Positions 32,994 through 46,275 of a stretch of 64,000 nucleotides of DNA are shown piece after piece; position 1 is the first letter of the stretch, and every line of letters starts with the position of its first letter. Location of the stretch: contig NW_022881603.1 of the NCBI RefSeq assembly GCF_003369915.1, positions 29,137,522-29,201,521 of the forward strand, given 5' to 3'. The DNA is from Drosophila miranda. Its lineage: Eukaryota > Arthropoda > Insecta > Diptera > Drosophilidae. Made by a program: the position numbers and the translations under genes. The notes under the pieces are model-generated. The model was given only the letters and a program-made list of their open reading frames with translations. It was not told the DNA's origin and ran no database searches.

Positions 32994-35900
32994 ATGATGA
33001 AGCAAACAGTAAACAAAAGCGGCAACAACAATCCGAAGAAGCAGCTCCAGCCGGCTCCATCCTCGATTATAACATACAGTCCCAGCAAATTCGTGACTAA
33101 AGTCGGATGTTCGGACTACATCGTCACAGAGCACACCCACACACACACACACACACAACGACAGGGACGGGAGCAGCGAAAACAAATAAATCGTCGGCGG
33201 TCGGAACACCCGCGTATTATGTGGTCAGCGCTGGGTCCTTGGGCAGTGCTGCCTCGATGTCAGGAGCAATCACAATGAGTTCGCCGCCCAAGGCCCCCAC
33301 AGGAACATCCGCTGCGATAAGATCCCCCACACAACCGATTCACATCAGCCCCGGACCAGTGATAATGACAACGTCGCCCTCAACGCCAACAGAGAGTGTA
33401 ATGAAATCCATAGAAATCCTCTTTCCTAAATGTTAATTTCCTATATTTGTGTAATATTTGTAGTTTTCATAATCCCAGCCGCAGCGACCTTTTTTCCCTG
33501 CCACAACTAATCGCATTTCCACTCTCTCTCTCTCTCTGTCTATTGCTCTTTAGTCCAGCACCATCTCGGCCCACAGTGAATCTTCGTTTGGCGATTAAGT
33601 GGAGCACAGTTACATGCGCGATACGTCACGTGCCGAGTTGTCTCATGGCCTGGAACCGGTTCGCCACATCCTGGTTAACCATCCTCCGCAGTGCACCAGC
33701 TGCCACACATATCCGCAGCAGGACCTCCAACCAGACCAGACCCATGCTCCACCCTACGACGAGATATCCGCCAAGGAGATGATGAACGAGTGTGCCAGGA
33801 TTTCCAAGTATGTGAAGAACACCAATTCCGATGATCAGGACTGGGTGGCACGCCTAAATAAGTGAGTATAAAGCTGCAGATCGAGGACGACCATTGTCTA
33901 ACCCTCTCTGTTCTCCTCAGATCTACCTGGAGCCCTATCCAAACGACGCTGTTCGAGAGGGTATGCAGCATACTCGACCAGGACCAGCTGGCGCGTCTGG
34001 CCAACGACAAGCGCCAGCACGAGGTTGTCCATCGTCGTGTGAGCGTGGACAAGTCCGCATCGCGAATGCGTCGGGCTTTGGGCAGCGTTGCCTGGGATCA
34101 GCGCATCACTCAATGGCTACACACACTGCTCATGCAGTCCATGCCGCCCTCGTACATGGCCTCCTATCTGGACATGATGCAAACACTGAAAACTAAGCTG
34201 CCAACCCTAATGGACAAGCTGCTGTTCAGTCGGCCGCTCTGCAATAACCAGGAGCTGCTCGCCCCAGTCATGAAGAAGCGATGGGAGCCAACTATTCTGC
34301 CCAAGAATCGTCAATTGTCGCACAATGCCATAATGGTGGTTCTGCCAAATATGCCCGCCAGCAGCAATGTGCCTGAGCGCATGCACAAATGGTATCGCTC
34401 GCTGGCTACCATCTGCCAGGTTGTCCAGATCACCATGCCCAATACGAGTAAGAGCATCCACCTCATATGAGATTTCCTTACCATTTACGCTTTACCCCTG
34501 ACGTTCCTTCCACCCGCAGAAGATCGGATTGCCAATCACAATCTGGATCAGGTGGCCGAAGTCATTGTGTGCCTCACACGTGTCCGCATAAACGAGCTGC
34601 GCTCCGAGAATCCCAATCGTGGCATTATTCTTGTCGGCTTCAATGCCGGCGCATCCCTTGCCCTTCAGGTGGCCCTCTCGGAGAGCCTGGCGTGTGTCGT
34701 TTGCATGGGCTTCGCCTACAACACATTGCGTGGTCCTCGTGGCTCTCCCGATGACCGCATCCTGGACATCAAGACGCCCATTCTGTTTGTGATTGGCCAG
34801 AACTCGGCACGGAGCAGCCAGGAGGAAATGGAGTCGCTGCGCGAGCGTATGCAATCGGAGTCCTCGCTGGTGGTCGTCGGCAGTGCGGACGATGTCCTGC
34901 GTGTGCCCAAGAGCAAGAGACGCATCGAGGGCGTCACCCAGTCGATGGTGGATGCCATGGTGGTGGTAAGTCGGGCACCGAAGGCTGTGCAAATCTACTC
35001 TCATTGGTTTATTCCGCTTGCAGGACGAAATCTATGAGTTTGTGAACAGAACGCTGATGGATCCTCCGGGTCCGCGTGTACCCACAACCAAGCCCTGCAC
35101 AACCAAGGCACACAGCGCGGCCAGAACAGGCTGCATCAGCAGCACGCCCTGGGCTTCGAGAAGGGAGGAGCCCAGCAGAATCGCAAGCGCAAAGTGGAGG
35201 TTGGATTGGACGAGAGCGGAATGCCGAACACCAAAAGCAAGTTTGTGCTGAACAGTGAGTACCCTCGAGTTCTGATCATCTATCCCACTACTAATACCTC
35301 CCCCGCATGTACAACTCAACTCAAACCAATCCAAATCAAATCATAAATCCCCAAATCATCAATCAAAACCTCCACTATCTCAAACAGTCCGCAGGCCGAA
35401 GGCACCGCGCCTCGTTGATCCATTTGCTCCCAAGCGAAAGGGTAAAACCATGCAAAGTGCAAACAGCATGCCCTGTTTATTTTTGATCCGCAACCCTATT
35501 TCACCGACTAACAGTTTTACCCCCCCCAGTTGGAAGACCTCGTACACGCCCACTGCCGAATGCAGCCACTCCAGCTGGTTCTGGCATTCAAAACAACAAC
35601 AATAACAACAACAACAACAACAACAAAGGTGCTCTCAGCGTATACACACTAAATCAATCCATTGAATACCTACTAGATGATAGCATGGACAGCGATGATA
35701 CTGCATCTGCATCAGGTGGATCCGTGGCAGGAGTAGGAGTAGCTGCTGGAGTGGCTGCTGGCGCAGGCAACCCCAAGGTGACCACGTCCGTGGCAGGGGC
35801 ATTTGATATGGCCTACAAATCGCAACCGACGACGGTTAACCTGGCAGCTGGCACCAAAATCAAGATGATACCCTCCAGCCAATTTGTGCAGATCAAATCC

Positions 35901-37080
35901 CTGACGCCGCAAAATAAACTGATCAATTATACGGTGAACAAGCCCTCCACAACGGGCACCATTGTGAAGACTCTAGGGGGCCCTGCCTCGGGCGGGCAAC
36001 AGTACTTTACTCTCAAGACTTCGACGGGACAGACAACGAAATTTGTGGCTACCTCCTCGCCAGCAGGAGCAGCAGGAGCGACCCCGCCGCAGCAAAAGTA
36101 TACGGTGTTCAAGAATGCCAGTGGCATGACCATGCTGCAGTTGAACAAGAATCAGTTAACCGGTGTGGACATGTCGAGCATCATTGATATGCCAATTATG
36201 TTTGCCGACAATGAGGGGAACATACCCGAAGGGGAGAAGGATCCGAAGATAGGTGAGAGTATGGGCTTTTGGATGTACGCTCTTGCGGTCGGCTCTAACC
36301 AGAAGATTCTAATCCACAGTGCCAGCCACACCCGGTCGCAATCCCAACAGCAAGAGTCCAATCATCATCAGTCAGAAGATCATAAAGGAGGCCAATGCCT
36401 CCAAGACAATGCCGTCAAGCAGCACACCCGTCACCAGCAAGGTAGGCAACAATATCGTTCTCAACAAGGGAATCCAGCAGCTGTTCACCACCTCGCCGAG
36501 CGGAGCCACCACCACAATTGTTGGCCAAAACAAGGTGGTCTATCTCAATCGGAATCAAATGAAGCCAATAAGCAATATAGTGACAACTAGCCAACGCGTG
36601 CCCGTACGTATTCTCAGCAGCACTCCGAAGAGTGCCACACCCAGCGGCAGCACAGGCAGTCCGCTTCTGTTGGACACCTCCTCGGGATCCCTAGTGTCTA
36701 GTGTCAAGGCGTCGCCCATGCCCTCGGGCACACTCCGCCACACGGGCATCATTAGCGTAGGCAACAAGACGTATCCACAGTTCCAGATGATCAACAGTGG
36801 CAGCCCAGGGACGCAGCCCAAGGTCACAACAGTGGGCGCAGACGGCAAGATGTCCATTGGGAATGTGTGCATCAAGTCTGGCACAGGGATCAGGCAGGTC
36901 CCCGTTCTGATGATGGCGACCCGTGCGGCCGGATCGTCCCCAGCATCCACTACTACTGGCGGCGCTGCCGTCCGCCGTGTCCTCAACATAGCCTCTGTCT
37001 CCAAGCTGAGTTCTGGCCAGGCCTCCGCCGATTCGAAGGTCGTCAAGCTGCAGCCACCTACAAAGCAGAATCAGAAGTAA
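32994..37080 (+). pseudogene. Rcd1: Rcd1 copy 3, multiple inactivating lesions
   Basis: Same exon order as copy 2. Exon 1 is frameshifted by a 2-bp gain in the CA repeat (about 33135-33157). Exon 2 has TAA at 33596-33598 where copies 1 and 2 have AAA (Lys). Exon 5 carries a net 5-bp insertion (ACAACCAAG for ATGG at about 35084-35092), shifting the frame. Exons 7 and 8 remain open with a few private substitutions, and an extra in-frame stop arises only in an alternative reading (36587). It cannot make full-length protein. Confidence 0.9.
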
Positions 37081-37573
37081 GAATCGCAGATATAGAGGGA
37101 ATCATACAATTTATAAATTTATATGTAAGCCAGGATCGGATCCCCAATCATTTTTAAAGAGAGTTTTAAATTTGAATTAATCTTTTCAGCCCCCATCCCA
37201 TGTAGATTGTTGCAAAATGTTATTTAAATCGAAATAAAATTACCCCTAAGATTCAGCTAATATTTCATTCTGTAATGCATATGTACACATGTATAGATGT
37301 ACATTTACTGTATAGAATAAGGATGTATATATGTAGGTTCTTTTGGGACATTTTACTTGTGCGTCTCGAGTCTTGAGCAGAACACTGACAGATTCATTAA
37401 GAAAATAAAAACTTGCCGCTTATCAAAAATTCCGGGAAAATCTGTAAAGAGTCAAGTGTCATTTCATGCATTTGCAGACCTCTGCATATTCCTGAGCTTG
37501 CTTTTTGGTTTCTTTATTCATGGCTCGACATTATGTACCTTATGTTCCTGTCCCCTTGATCTCCTACAGAGAG
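37081..37573 (+). other. Rcd1 copy 3 3' flank
   Basis: Same 3' flank as the other units with AATAAA near 37233, ending in the GA run. Confidence 0.6.
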
Positions 37574-39831
37574 AGAGAGAGAGAAAGAGAGCACAGGAAG
37601 CGCTGGCGGCGTGAGAAAATTATTATCCAATCACCGAAAATTCCATGGAAGTTGAAAAACGTTTTTTCGTTTTGTCCTCAAAGTGCGTTCGTATAAAACC
37701 TCAGCCACTGCACTGCCAAAGGAAGACACGACAGAACGACGGGCGGGTGCTGACGTTATGTAAGCACGTGTGTTCACACGACCACAGCCAGCGGCTGTCC
37801 AACTATAGCATTTTTGCTTAGAATTGCATTACGTGGTCTATTTTTGAGTAGCTGAAGCTAGAATTTCATTGAAGTCCCAGGGTTTATATAAATTACATAT
37901 AAGTATTTGAATTTTCTTGGTATTTTCATGTGCGGCTATGTAGACAGACTTAACCCATTCCTTCAGTTAGGGGCTATATATGTATATATATTATGTACAA
38001 CAGTTTGAAGTCGCGGCACACGTGCTGCAACACTATAATACCCTTTTGTCAGTTGCAATAACTTGAGGAACCAGGGACTAGGCTGCTTCTCAAAGTCAAG
38101 GTGCGACTGTGGAAAGCATCTGGGGTCGGCGGAATGCTCCTCCAACCAACTAATGGCCTGATCCGGCCAGAACACGATACTGCTCTAAAGAGAACTGGGA
38201 AATCCTTCAGTTAAATCATCAATAATTAACTTTCTAAAATATATTCCCTTGATTGCTGGCCTCAGAAGGGTTAACTTAATTTTTTGGCCCCTCGGCAAAT
38301 TCTCGATCGAGTCGAGGCGAAAAAACCCAGAGAACAGAGGAGAGTAGAGCCTGGATTGCAACTGGAACTGGGGAGTGTTTCTGAGATTTTGTTTTATTTG
38401 ATTTTTCATTCGTAGTGGCATATATTTAATTACATTTTATGTACAGTTTGACGACATATATATATACAGTTTTGAATAAATCTTTTTTTGTGGGGCGTCA
38501 AGGGTAATGGCGACTGGATCGAATTCTGCGGACTTCAGTATCACGCCGAAGTTGATCAGCAACGGATCATTCGTAGGATATAGACCAAATAAAGCCTAAA
38601 TCAGTGCAGTGTTAACCGAAAGAGTCTGTACGATTGATAGAAAAAGGAAGGAAGTGAGATGCAACATTTTTCTCCACTTTGATCCGAGGGAAAATCCATA
38701 AAAGTTTTGAATGTAAAGTGAATTAATATCCAAATTAATTATCCAAAGAAATTCAGGCTATTCTCTTGGACATTTTCCCAGCTCAGCTGCTTACGCAATT
38801 GGAAAATGATGTGGAGTGGAGGAAGAGCCCAGGCCGATTCCCAGAGTCTCCGATCCGTAAATCGCCAAATGCCAAGACGCAAATCGAATCTGATTTAAAA
38901 ATGTCTTCAACTGCTGCTGGTGGCGGGCTCTGGCCTGGTCCTACTACCTGCCGGGGATTTTTGTTGTTTATAGTTTTTGTGCGACGGTCTTAATTCGCGG
39001 CAATTTGTTGGACCAGAAACCCACTGGGCCGGCGGGCAAGGCAGCAGACAGCAGCCAGCAGCCAGCAGCAGCAGCAGCAGCCACATTCGGTTGCCACATG
39101 GCAGCGGAACGGTCCTGTCCTGGCCGCCTGGCCCCATGTGCGTTTCGGTGATTACTATTTTTTGTTTAACCTAATTTTCTGGCAAGTTTGTTGCACATTC
39201 GCCATAATTCGTTCAACAGCAGAGTCCTGTCTGTCTTTGGCCAACTTGATGGCCGCAATGCCGTTGAAGATTTATTCTCCAATTGTCCAACTGTTGGATT
39301 ACTTCACAGAGGATCTTCGGTTTGAAGTTCGGCACAGGCACAGCTTAAAGTACAGTCTGTGTAGTAGAGACTTCTTTAAAACAAATATACAATTGATTCT
39401 CCAAATTCTGTTTCTCATTATCCTCGCATTTAGTGGCTGTTCATATTCGACGCAGAGTTCTGGTAAAACTTGAACATATAATCGCCAGAACAGAACTATT
39501 TCGTTCGTAGGGAAACTCAAATATTTTGGGAATGACTTTGTTAAGACCTTAAAAGAAAATTCTAGACATTTGCGAGTTGAGTTGTAAATTCAAACTAAAT
39601 TTTATTCTTAAAATCAGAGCCTTATATGTGATTTGACAATTTGGTAGTCTATAATTATCGTTAGACCTACGCAGAGGATACACTTTACTGAGGGTGTCTA
39701 TTTGAGTACATGCTTACATTAGTTTTATTTTAGGACCGCATTTGTGAAGTGTTTTCTCCACTTGTGTTTTGTTGTCGTATTAATGGGTTACAAATCTCTG
39801 TTTACACCCGTGCAGTCATAACTTGTCTACT
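37574..39831. other. unique flank downstream of the array, copy A
   Basis: No gene recognised. There is a TATAAA at about 37693 followed by a GC-rich stretch that could be a promoter, a CAG run (about 39065-39080), and several short frames without domain similarity. The stretch is duplicated at 45574-49568. The site at 37979-37982 is the empty target of the S-type transposon seen in the duplicate. Confidence 0.5.
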
Positions 39832-42049
39832 TGTAATGAGCCAGAAATTCATATTCGTAGAGGTGTAAGATTGTATGTACGGATGGAGGTTGTACATACT
39901 TTTTTTGACGGTCAGACACCAATAGTATAGCAGGATTTCGGAACGTGTACCTCTAGCTATGCTCTAACTAGCTCGCCGGAATGTCGTGGGATCTTTCCTA
40001 CTCTCCTATCTGCTATACGAACACATTCGCAAAGATGTTTTAGGTACACTTGATTTAATGTTCAAAAGGAACTCTACAGAAGAAATCAAAAAGAAAAGAA
40101 TGTGAATTTTAACTAACTGGATAATCGACTACCGACAAATAGTCAGGCTATATTCCGTCGCTCTTGGGGAACTCAGATGACTTTGACCCCTTCTCTACCC
40201 TCCCTACCTTTAGTATGCCGTTTAATCGACAGCATAACCCTAATCGAGCGCATCTCTATTTGATCATCGGACTTCCTCAGGCTCTACTCAGTACAAACAC
40301 GAAAGGTTTAATGTTCCATTATTATCTACTAATTATTATTTAATAATTCAAAATTTAAGGGTTTGGACTTCATGGTTTTCCAGATAAGTATAAACTTAGC
40401 ATAAAGTAATTAAATAAAGAAGGAGGAAATAGTAGCAAGTTATTCCTAGTTATATGTATGTATGTATATAGGACTTATGTGTAGAGAATATGGCGTAAAA
40501 GAAATTAAATTGGAAAGAAGAGAAAAATATGATAATTATATAACTAGAAGGCAAACGTGAAAGAAAAATTAGTAGCCGATCCGCTTTAAATTATGGCACG
40601 GATATAGTTGTTTTATATACCGGAATAGAAGTTTTATAAGACAGATATATATTTCGAAAATACTCGAGAATTCCGTTTAAGGAAGTTTCGTAACTCACTC
40701 ATACTTTATACGAATTATCCGGCGTGTCCGTTGAGCTCAAGGGGCGACGTAGGAACATATTCTGAGGAAGGGAGAAAAATTATGAATATACAGGTCTTCA
40801 CTTCTAATTCGGATGAAACACCGATTTTCTTTCCATTTCCATACCCGTACGACGACGATTTGCCACTCAACGGCTGATCTTAAAAAAAATGTGGTTTTCA
40901 TTTGCGCTAATTTCTAATTATGGGTAATTATATACATTATTGGTTTTTTTCTTTTTAAATCTATACAATACAAAAATAGTTAGTGCGTAGCCTAATCTTT
41001 AATAAATGGAAAATCTCATGACGAGACTCAAAACTAATACTTTGGTACATTTTCACACGACGACTATTAAACGGCAGTGTGGATCGCCGCAGAATAATGT
41101 TTTATTTTCACAGTTTAAGAGCCACTCCACACACTGCGAAGAACTACATGCGAAAGCGTTAGCCGCGCGCTTAATTCATAAGCGAGAAGGGTGACGAGTG
41201 CGGCATATTAGTTTCTCCGAATTCGCAAGAAAACCATTCTTCTCGTCTTACTCCAAAATGTACTTCAGGTCAAGTATGCATCCACATAACTTCGGGTTTC
41301 ACTCTAGTATATCTTCGGACGGCTCTTTCTGGTTTATTTGGTTGTAGTTATCGTTGGTTTATGTAGATGCTGGTTCCTGGGAAATGCGAGGTCTTTCCCA
41401 GATCTACTAAGAAATCGATGGACTTTGACGACCTCGTTCTTGGAGGGGGGTCAATTGGTTTTTCTTTCCCAGTGTCGAACGTAGTAAGATTTCCAGCCCT
41501 ATGATACGAGACTGTTAAAGCTGTGTCACTATTGTAAGGTCCAAATACCTTTTATTTTTCTTAATCCAAAAGGAATAATGCAGTCCACCAGAACTTTAAT
41601 TTACTTGGCACGTGTTTGATTGCACAACGTTTTCAAATTCACTTGGATATATATATTTGTATAAAAAGACACATCCGAATTCGCACAGCTTCACTATAGC
41701 AATGATCTAGCCAGAAGTTCTATTACTTGCATTAGCCCTTACGATCGGAACTTTACCTTCCACAACCAACGGGGTTGTACGATTTTAGACAAAGCTTACA
41801 CCTTGCTTCCCTAGATAACGGAGTAATCGCACGATGCTAAGCAAAGCTTACACATAGCTTCCACGACTAACGGAGTAATCGTATGATTTCTAGTAAAGCT
41901 TTAAAACATAACTCCCACAGATCCACGCTGCTTCTCTAAATTAGACATTAAGCTCTTGAATGGAAGCTTTAACTACTGTTCTCTTGTAATTGATCTCTTA
42001 TCTTGTTTTTGTAAAGAGAAGAGTTAATGTTAAACGCGAGGGCCGTACT
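39832..42049 (-). repeat. partial 3' LTR of the gypsy-type element, truncated by duplication junction
   Basis: Matches 49569-51786 at a constant offset of 9737 and the 5' LTR from 62095. It stops 265 bp short of the LTR start because the 8.39-kb duplication broke here. It contains three degenerate repeats of about 58 bp (41740-41925) marked by AACGGAGTAATCG and AAAGCTTACAC. Confidence 0.8.
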
Positions 42050-42050
42050 A

Positions 42051-45000
42051 CGCCACATCCTGGTTAACCATCCTCCGCAGTGCACCAGCTGCCACACATA
42101 TCCGCAGCAGGACCTGGAGCCAGACCAGACCCATGCTCCACCCTACGACGAGATATCCGCCAAGGAGATGATGAACGAGTGTGCCAGGATTTCCAAGTAT
42201 GTGAAGAACACCAATTCCGATGATCAGGACTGGGTGGCACGCCTAAATAAGTGAGTATAAAGCTGCAGATCGAGGACGACCATTGTCTAACCCTCTCTGT
42301 TCTCCTCAGATCTACCTGGAGCCCTATCCAAACGACGCTGTTCGAGAGGGTATGCAGCATACTCGACCAGGACCAGCTGGCGCGTCTGGCCAACGACAAG
42401 CGCCAGCACGAGGTTGTCCATCGTCGTGTGAGCGTGGACAAGTCCGCATCGCGAATGCGTCGGGCTTTGGGCAGCGTTGCCTGGGATCAGCGCATCACTC
42501 AATGGCTACACACACTGCTCATGCAGTCCATGCCGCCCTCGTACATGGCCTCCTATCTGGACATGATGCAAACACTGAAAACTAAGCTGCCAACCCTAAT
42601 GGACAAGCTGCTGTTCAGTCGGCCGCTCTGCAATAACCAGGAGCTGCTCGCCCCAGTCATGAAGAAGCGATGGGAGCCAACTATTCTGCCCAAGAATCGT
42701 CAATTGTCGCACAATGCCATAATGGTGGTGCTGCCAAATATGCCCGCCAGCAGCAATGTGCCTGAGCGCATGCACAAATGGTATCGCTCGCTGGCTACCA
42801 TCTGCCAGGTTGTCCAGATCACCATGCCCAATACGAGTAAGAGCATCCACCTCATATGAGATTTCCTTACCATTTACCCTTTACCCCTGACGTTCCTTCC
42901 ACCCGCAGAAGATCGGATTGCCAATCACAATCTGGATCAGGTGGCCGAAGTCATTGTGTGCCTCACACGTGTCCGCATAAACGAGCTGCGCTCCGAGAAT
43001 CCCAATCGTGGCATTATTCTTGTCGGCTTCAATGCCGGCGCATCCCTTGCCCTTCAGGTGGCCCTCTCGGAGAGCCTGGCGTGTGTCGTTTGCATGGGCT
43101 TCGCCTACAACACATTGCGTGGTCCTCGTGGCTCTCCCGATGACCGCATCCTGGACATCAAGACGCCCATTCTGTTTGTGATTGGCCAGAACTCGGCACG
43201 GAGCAGCCAGGAGGAAATGGAGTCGCTGCGCGAGCGTATGCAATCGGAGTCCTCGCTGGTGGTCGTCGGCAGTGCGGACGATGTCCTGCGTGTGCCCAAG
43301 AGCAAGAGACGCATCGAGGGCGTCACCCAGTCGATGGTGGATGCCATGGTGGTGGTAAGTCGGGCACCGAAGGCTGTGCAAATCTACTCTCATTGGTTTA
43401 TTCCGCTTGCAGGACGAAATCTATGAGTTTGTGAACAGAACGCTGATGGATCCTCCGGGTCCGCGTGTACCCACAACCAAGCCCTGCACAACCAAGGCAC
43501 ACAGCGCGGCCAGAACAGGCTGCATCAGCAGCACGCCCTGGGCTTCGAGAAGGGAGGAGCCCAGCAGAATCGCAAGCGCAAAGTGGAGGTTGGATTGGAC
43601 GAGAGCGGAATGCCGAACACCAAAAGCAAGTTTGTGCTGAACAGTGAGTACCCTCGAGTTCTGATCATCTATCCCACTACTAATACCTCCCCCGCATGTA
43701 CAACTCAACTCAAACCAATCCAAATCAAATCATAAATCCCCAAATCATCAATCAAAACCTCCACTATCTCAAACAGTCCGCAGGCCGAAGGCACCGCGCC
43801 TCGTTGATCCATTTGCTCCCAAGCGAAAGGGTAAAACCATGCAAAGTGCAAACAGCATGCCCTGTTTATTTTTGATCCGCAACCCTATTTCACCGACTAA
43901 CAGTTTTACCCCCCCAGTTGGAAGACCTCGTACACGCCCACTGCCGAATGCAGCCACTCCAGCTGGTTCTGGCATTCAAAACAACAACAATAACAACAAC
44001 AACAACAACAACAAAGGTGCTCTCAGCGTATACACACTAAATCAATCCATTGAATACCTACTAGATGATAGCATGGACAGCGATGATACTGCATCTGCAT
44101 CAGGTGGATCCGTGGCAGGAGTAGGAGTAGCTGCTGGAGTGGCTGCTGGCGCAGGCAACCCCAAGGTGACCACGTCCGTGGCAGGGGCATTTGATATGGC
44201 CTACAAATCGCAACCGACGACGGTTAACCTGGCAGCTGGCACCAAAATCAAGATGATACCCTCCAGCCAATTTGTGCAGATCAAATCCCTGACGCCGCAA
44301 AATAAACTGATCAATTATACGGTGAACAAGCCCTCCACAACGGGCACCATTGTGAAGACTCTAGGGGGCCCTGCCTCGGGCGGGCAACAGTACTTTACTC
44401 TCAAGACTTCGACGGGACAGACAACGAAATTTGTGGCTACCTCCTCGCCAGCAGGAGCAGCAGGAGCGACCCCGCCGCAGCAAAAGTATACGGTGTTCAA
44501 GAATGCCAGTGGCATGACCATGCTGCAGTTGAACAAGAATCAGTTAACCGGTGTGGACATGTCGAGCATCATTGATATGCCAATTATGTTTGCCGACAAT
44601 GAGGGGAACATACCCGAAGGGGAGAAGGATCCGAAGATAGGTGAGAGTATGGGCTTTTGGATGTACGCTCTTGCGGTCGGCTCTAACCAGAAGATTCTAA
44701 TCCACAGTGCCAGCCACACCCGGTCGCAATCCCAACAGCAAGAGTCCAATCATCATCAGTCAGAAGATCATAAAGGAGGCCAATGCCTCCAAGACAATGC
44801 CGTCAAGCAGCACACCCGTCACCAGCAAGGTAGGCAACAATATCGTTCTCAACAAGGGAATCCAGCAGCTGTTCACCACCTCGCCGAGCGGAGCCACCAC
44901 CACAATTGTTGGCCAAAACAAGGTGGTCTATCTGGCGAACCGTGCGGCCGGATCGTCCCCAGCATCCACTACTACTGGCGGCGCTGCCGTCCGCCGTGTC

Positions 45001-45099
45001 GTCAACATAGCCTCTGTCTCCAAGCTGAGTTCTGGCCAGGCCTCCGCCGATTCGAAGGTCGTCAAGCTGCAGCCACCTACAAAGCAGAATCAGCAGTAA
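42051..45099 (+). pseudogene. Rcd1: Rcd1 copy 4, 5'-truncated, with in-frame internal deletion
   Basis: Begins within exon 2 (RHILVNHPPQC), with no promoter, exon 1 or initiator of its own. The exon 5 frameshift (ACAACCAAG) is shared with copy 3, so it predates the second duplication. The last exon has lost 369 bp in frame between VVYL and ANRAAGS (about 44934). The copy 3 nonsense codon lies upstream of the breakpoint and is absent. Several copy 3 private substitutions are also absent, implying later changes or conversion in copy 3. Confidence 0.9.
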
Positions 45100-45980
45100 G
45101 AATCGCAGATATAGAGGGAATCATACAATTTATAAATTTATATGTAAGCCAGGATCGGATCCCCAATCATTTTTAAAGAGAGTTTTAAATTTGAATTAAT
45201 CTTTTCAGCCCCAATCCCATGTAGATTGTTGCAAAATGTTATTTAAATCGAAATAAAATTACCCCTAAGATTCAGCTAATATTTCATTCTGTAATGATGT
45301 ACATTTACTGTATAGAATAAGGATGTATATATGTAGGTTCTTTTGGGACATTTTACTTGTGCGTCTCGAGTCTTGAGCAGAACACTGACAGATTCATTAA
45401 GAAAATAAAAACTTGCCGCTTATCAAAAATTCCGGGAAAATCTGTAAAGAGTCAAGTGTCATTTCATGCATTTGCAGACCTCTGCATATTCCTGAGCTTG
45501 CTTTTTGGTTTCTTTATTCATGGCTCGACATTATGTACCTTATGTTCCTGTCCCCTTGATCTCCTACAGAGAGAGAGAGAGAGAAAGAGAGCACAGGAAG
45601 CGCTGGCGGCGTGAGAAAATTATTATCCAATCACCGAAAATTCCATGGAAGTTGAAAAACGTTTTTTCGTTTTGTCCTCAAAGTGCGTTCGTATAAAACC
45701 TCAGCCACTGCACTGCCAAAGGAAGACACGACAGAACGACGGGCGGGTGCTGACGTTATGTAAGCACGTGTGTTCACACGACCACAGCCAGCGGCTGTCC
45801 AACTATAGCATTTTTGCTTAGAATTGCATTACGTGGTCTATTTTTGAGTAGCTGAAGCTAGAATTTCATTGAAGTCCCAGGGTTTATATATATTACATAT
45901 AAGTATTTGAATTTTCTTGGTATTTTCATGTGCGGCTATGTAGACAGACTTAACCCATTCCTTCAGTTAGGGGCTATATA
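45100..45980 (+). other. Rcd1 copy 4 3' flank and start of flank copy B
   Basis: Same as 37081-37982 with a 20-bp loss near 45296. AATAAA is at about 45252. No gene. Ends at the TA target of the S-type element. Confidence 0.6.
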
Positions 45981-46214
45981 CAGTATGTCAAGAAACTCTT
46001 TACACACTGAAAATAAATTAAATTTTTTGACTTTGGATAAGAAAATAATGGCCTTTGGTTCAAATTTATCAAATTTTTTTAATTCATAACCATTCAGGGA
46101 TTAATTATAAAGTAGTTAGTGAAAAAAAAAATAACAAAACTATAAATAGGTAACTTAAAAAATAACAAAAACAATGATTACTCATTTTTCACACTGTCAA
46201 GAAAGTCTTTACAC
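45981..46214. repeat. S-type element terminal inverted repeat, left
   Basis: Outer motif GTCAAGAAACTCTTTACAC and inner motif GTCAAGAAAGTCTTTACAC. Pairs with 47482-47715 with only a few mismatches. Confidence 0.85.
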
Positions 46215-46275
46215 AAAATATTTTCATTTTTTAAATTCAAAATTCTTCGTAATTATTTAATATATTTAACTTATT

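Larger units (their letters stand above)
30330..37573. repeat. tandem unit 3 of 3 (about 7.24 kb)
   Basis: The right edge is the ancestral one: the GA run at 37569-37582 continues into GAAAGAGAGCACAGG and unique downstream DNA, in place of another pea fragment. Confidence 0.9.

Noticed and set aside
37963..38421. Minus-strand frames of 60-78 codons in the unique flank, duplicated at 47607-48158
   Set aside because: Conserved only because the flank is duplicated; no recognisable domain, initiator context or splice structure.
38977..39473. Short frames with a Ser/Gln run and a hydrophobic stretch
   Set aside because: CAG-repeat translation and an AT-rich hydrophobic frame; no support for coding.
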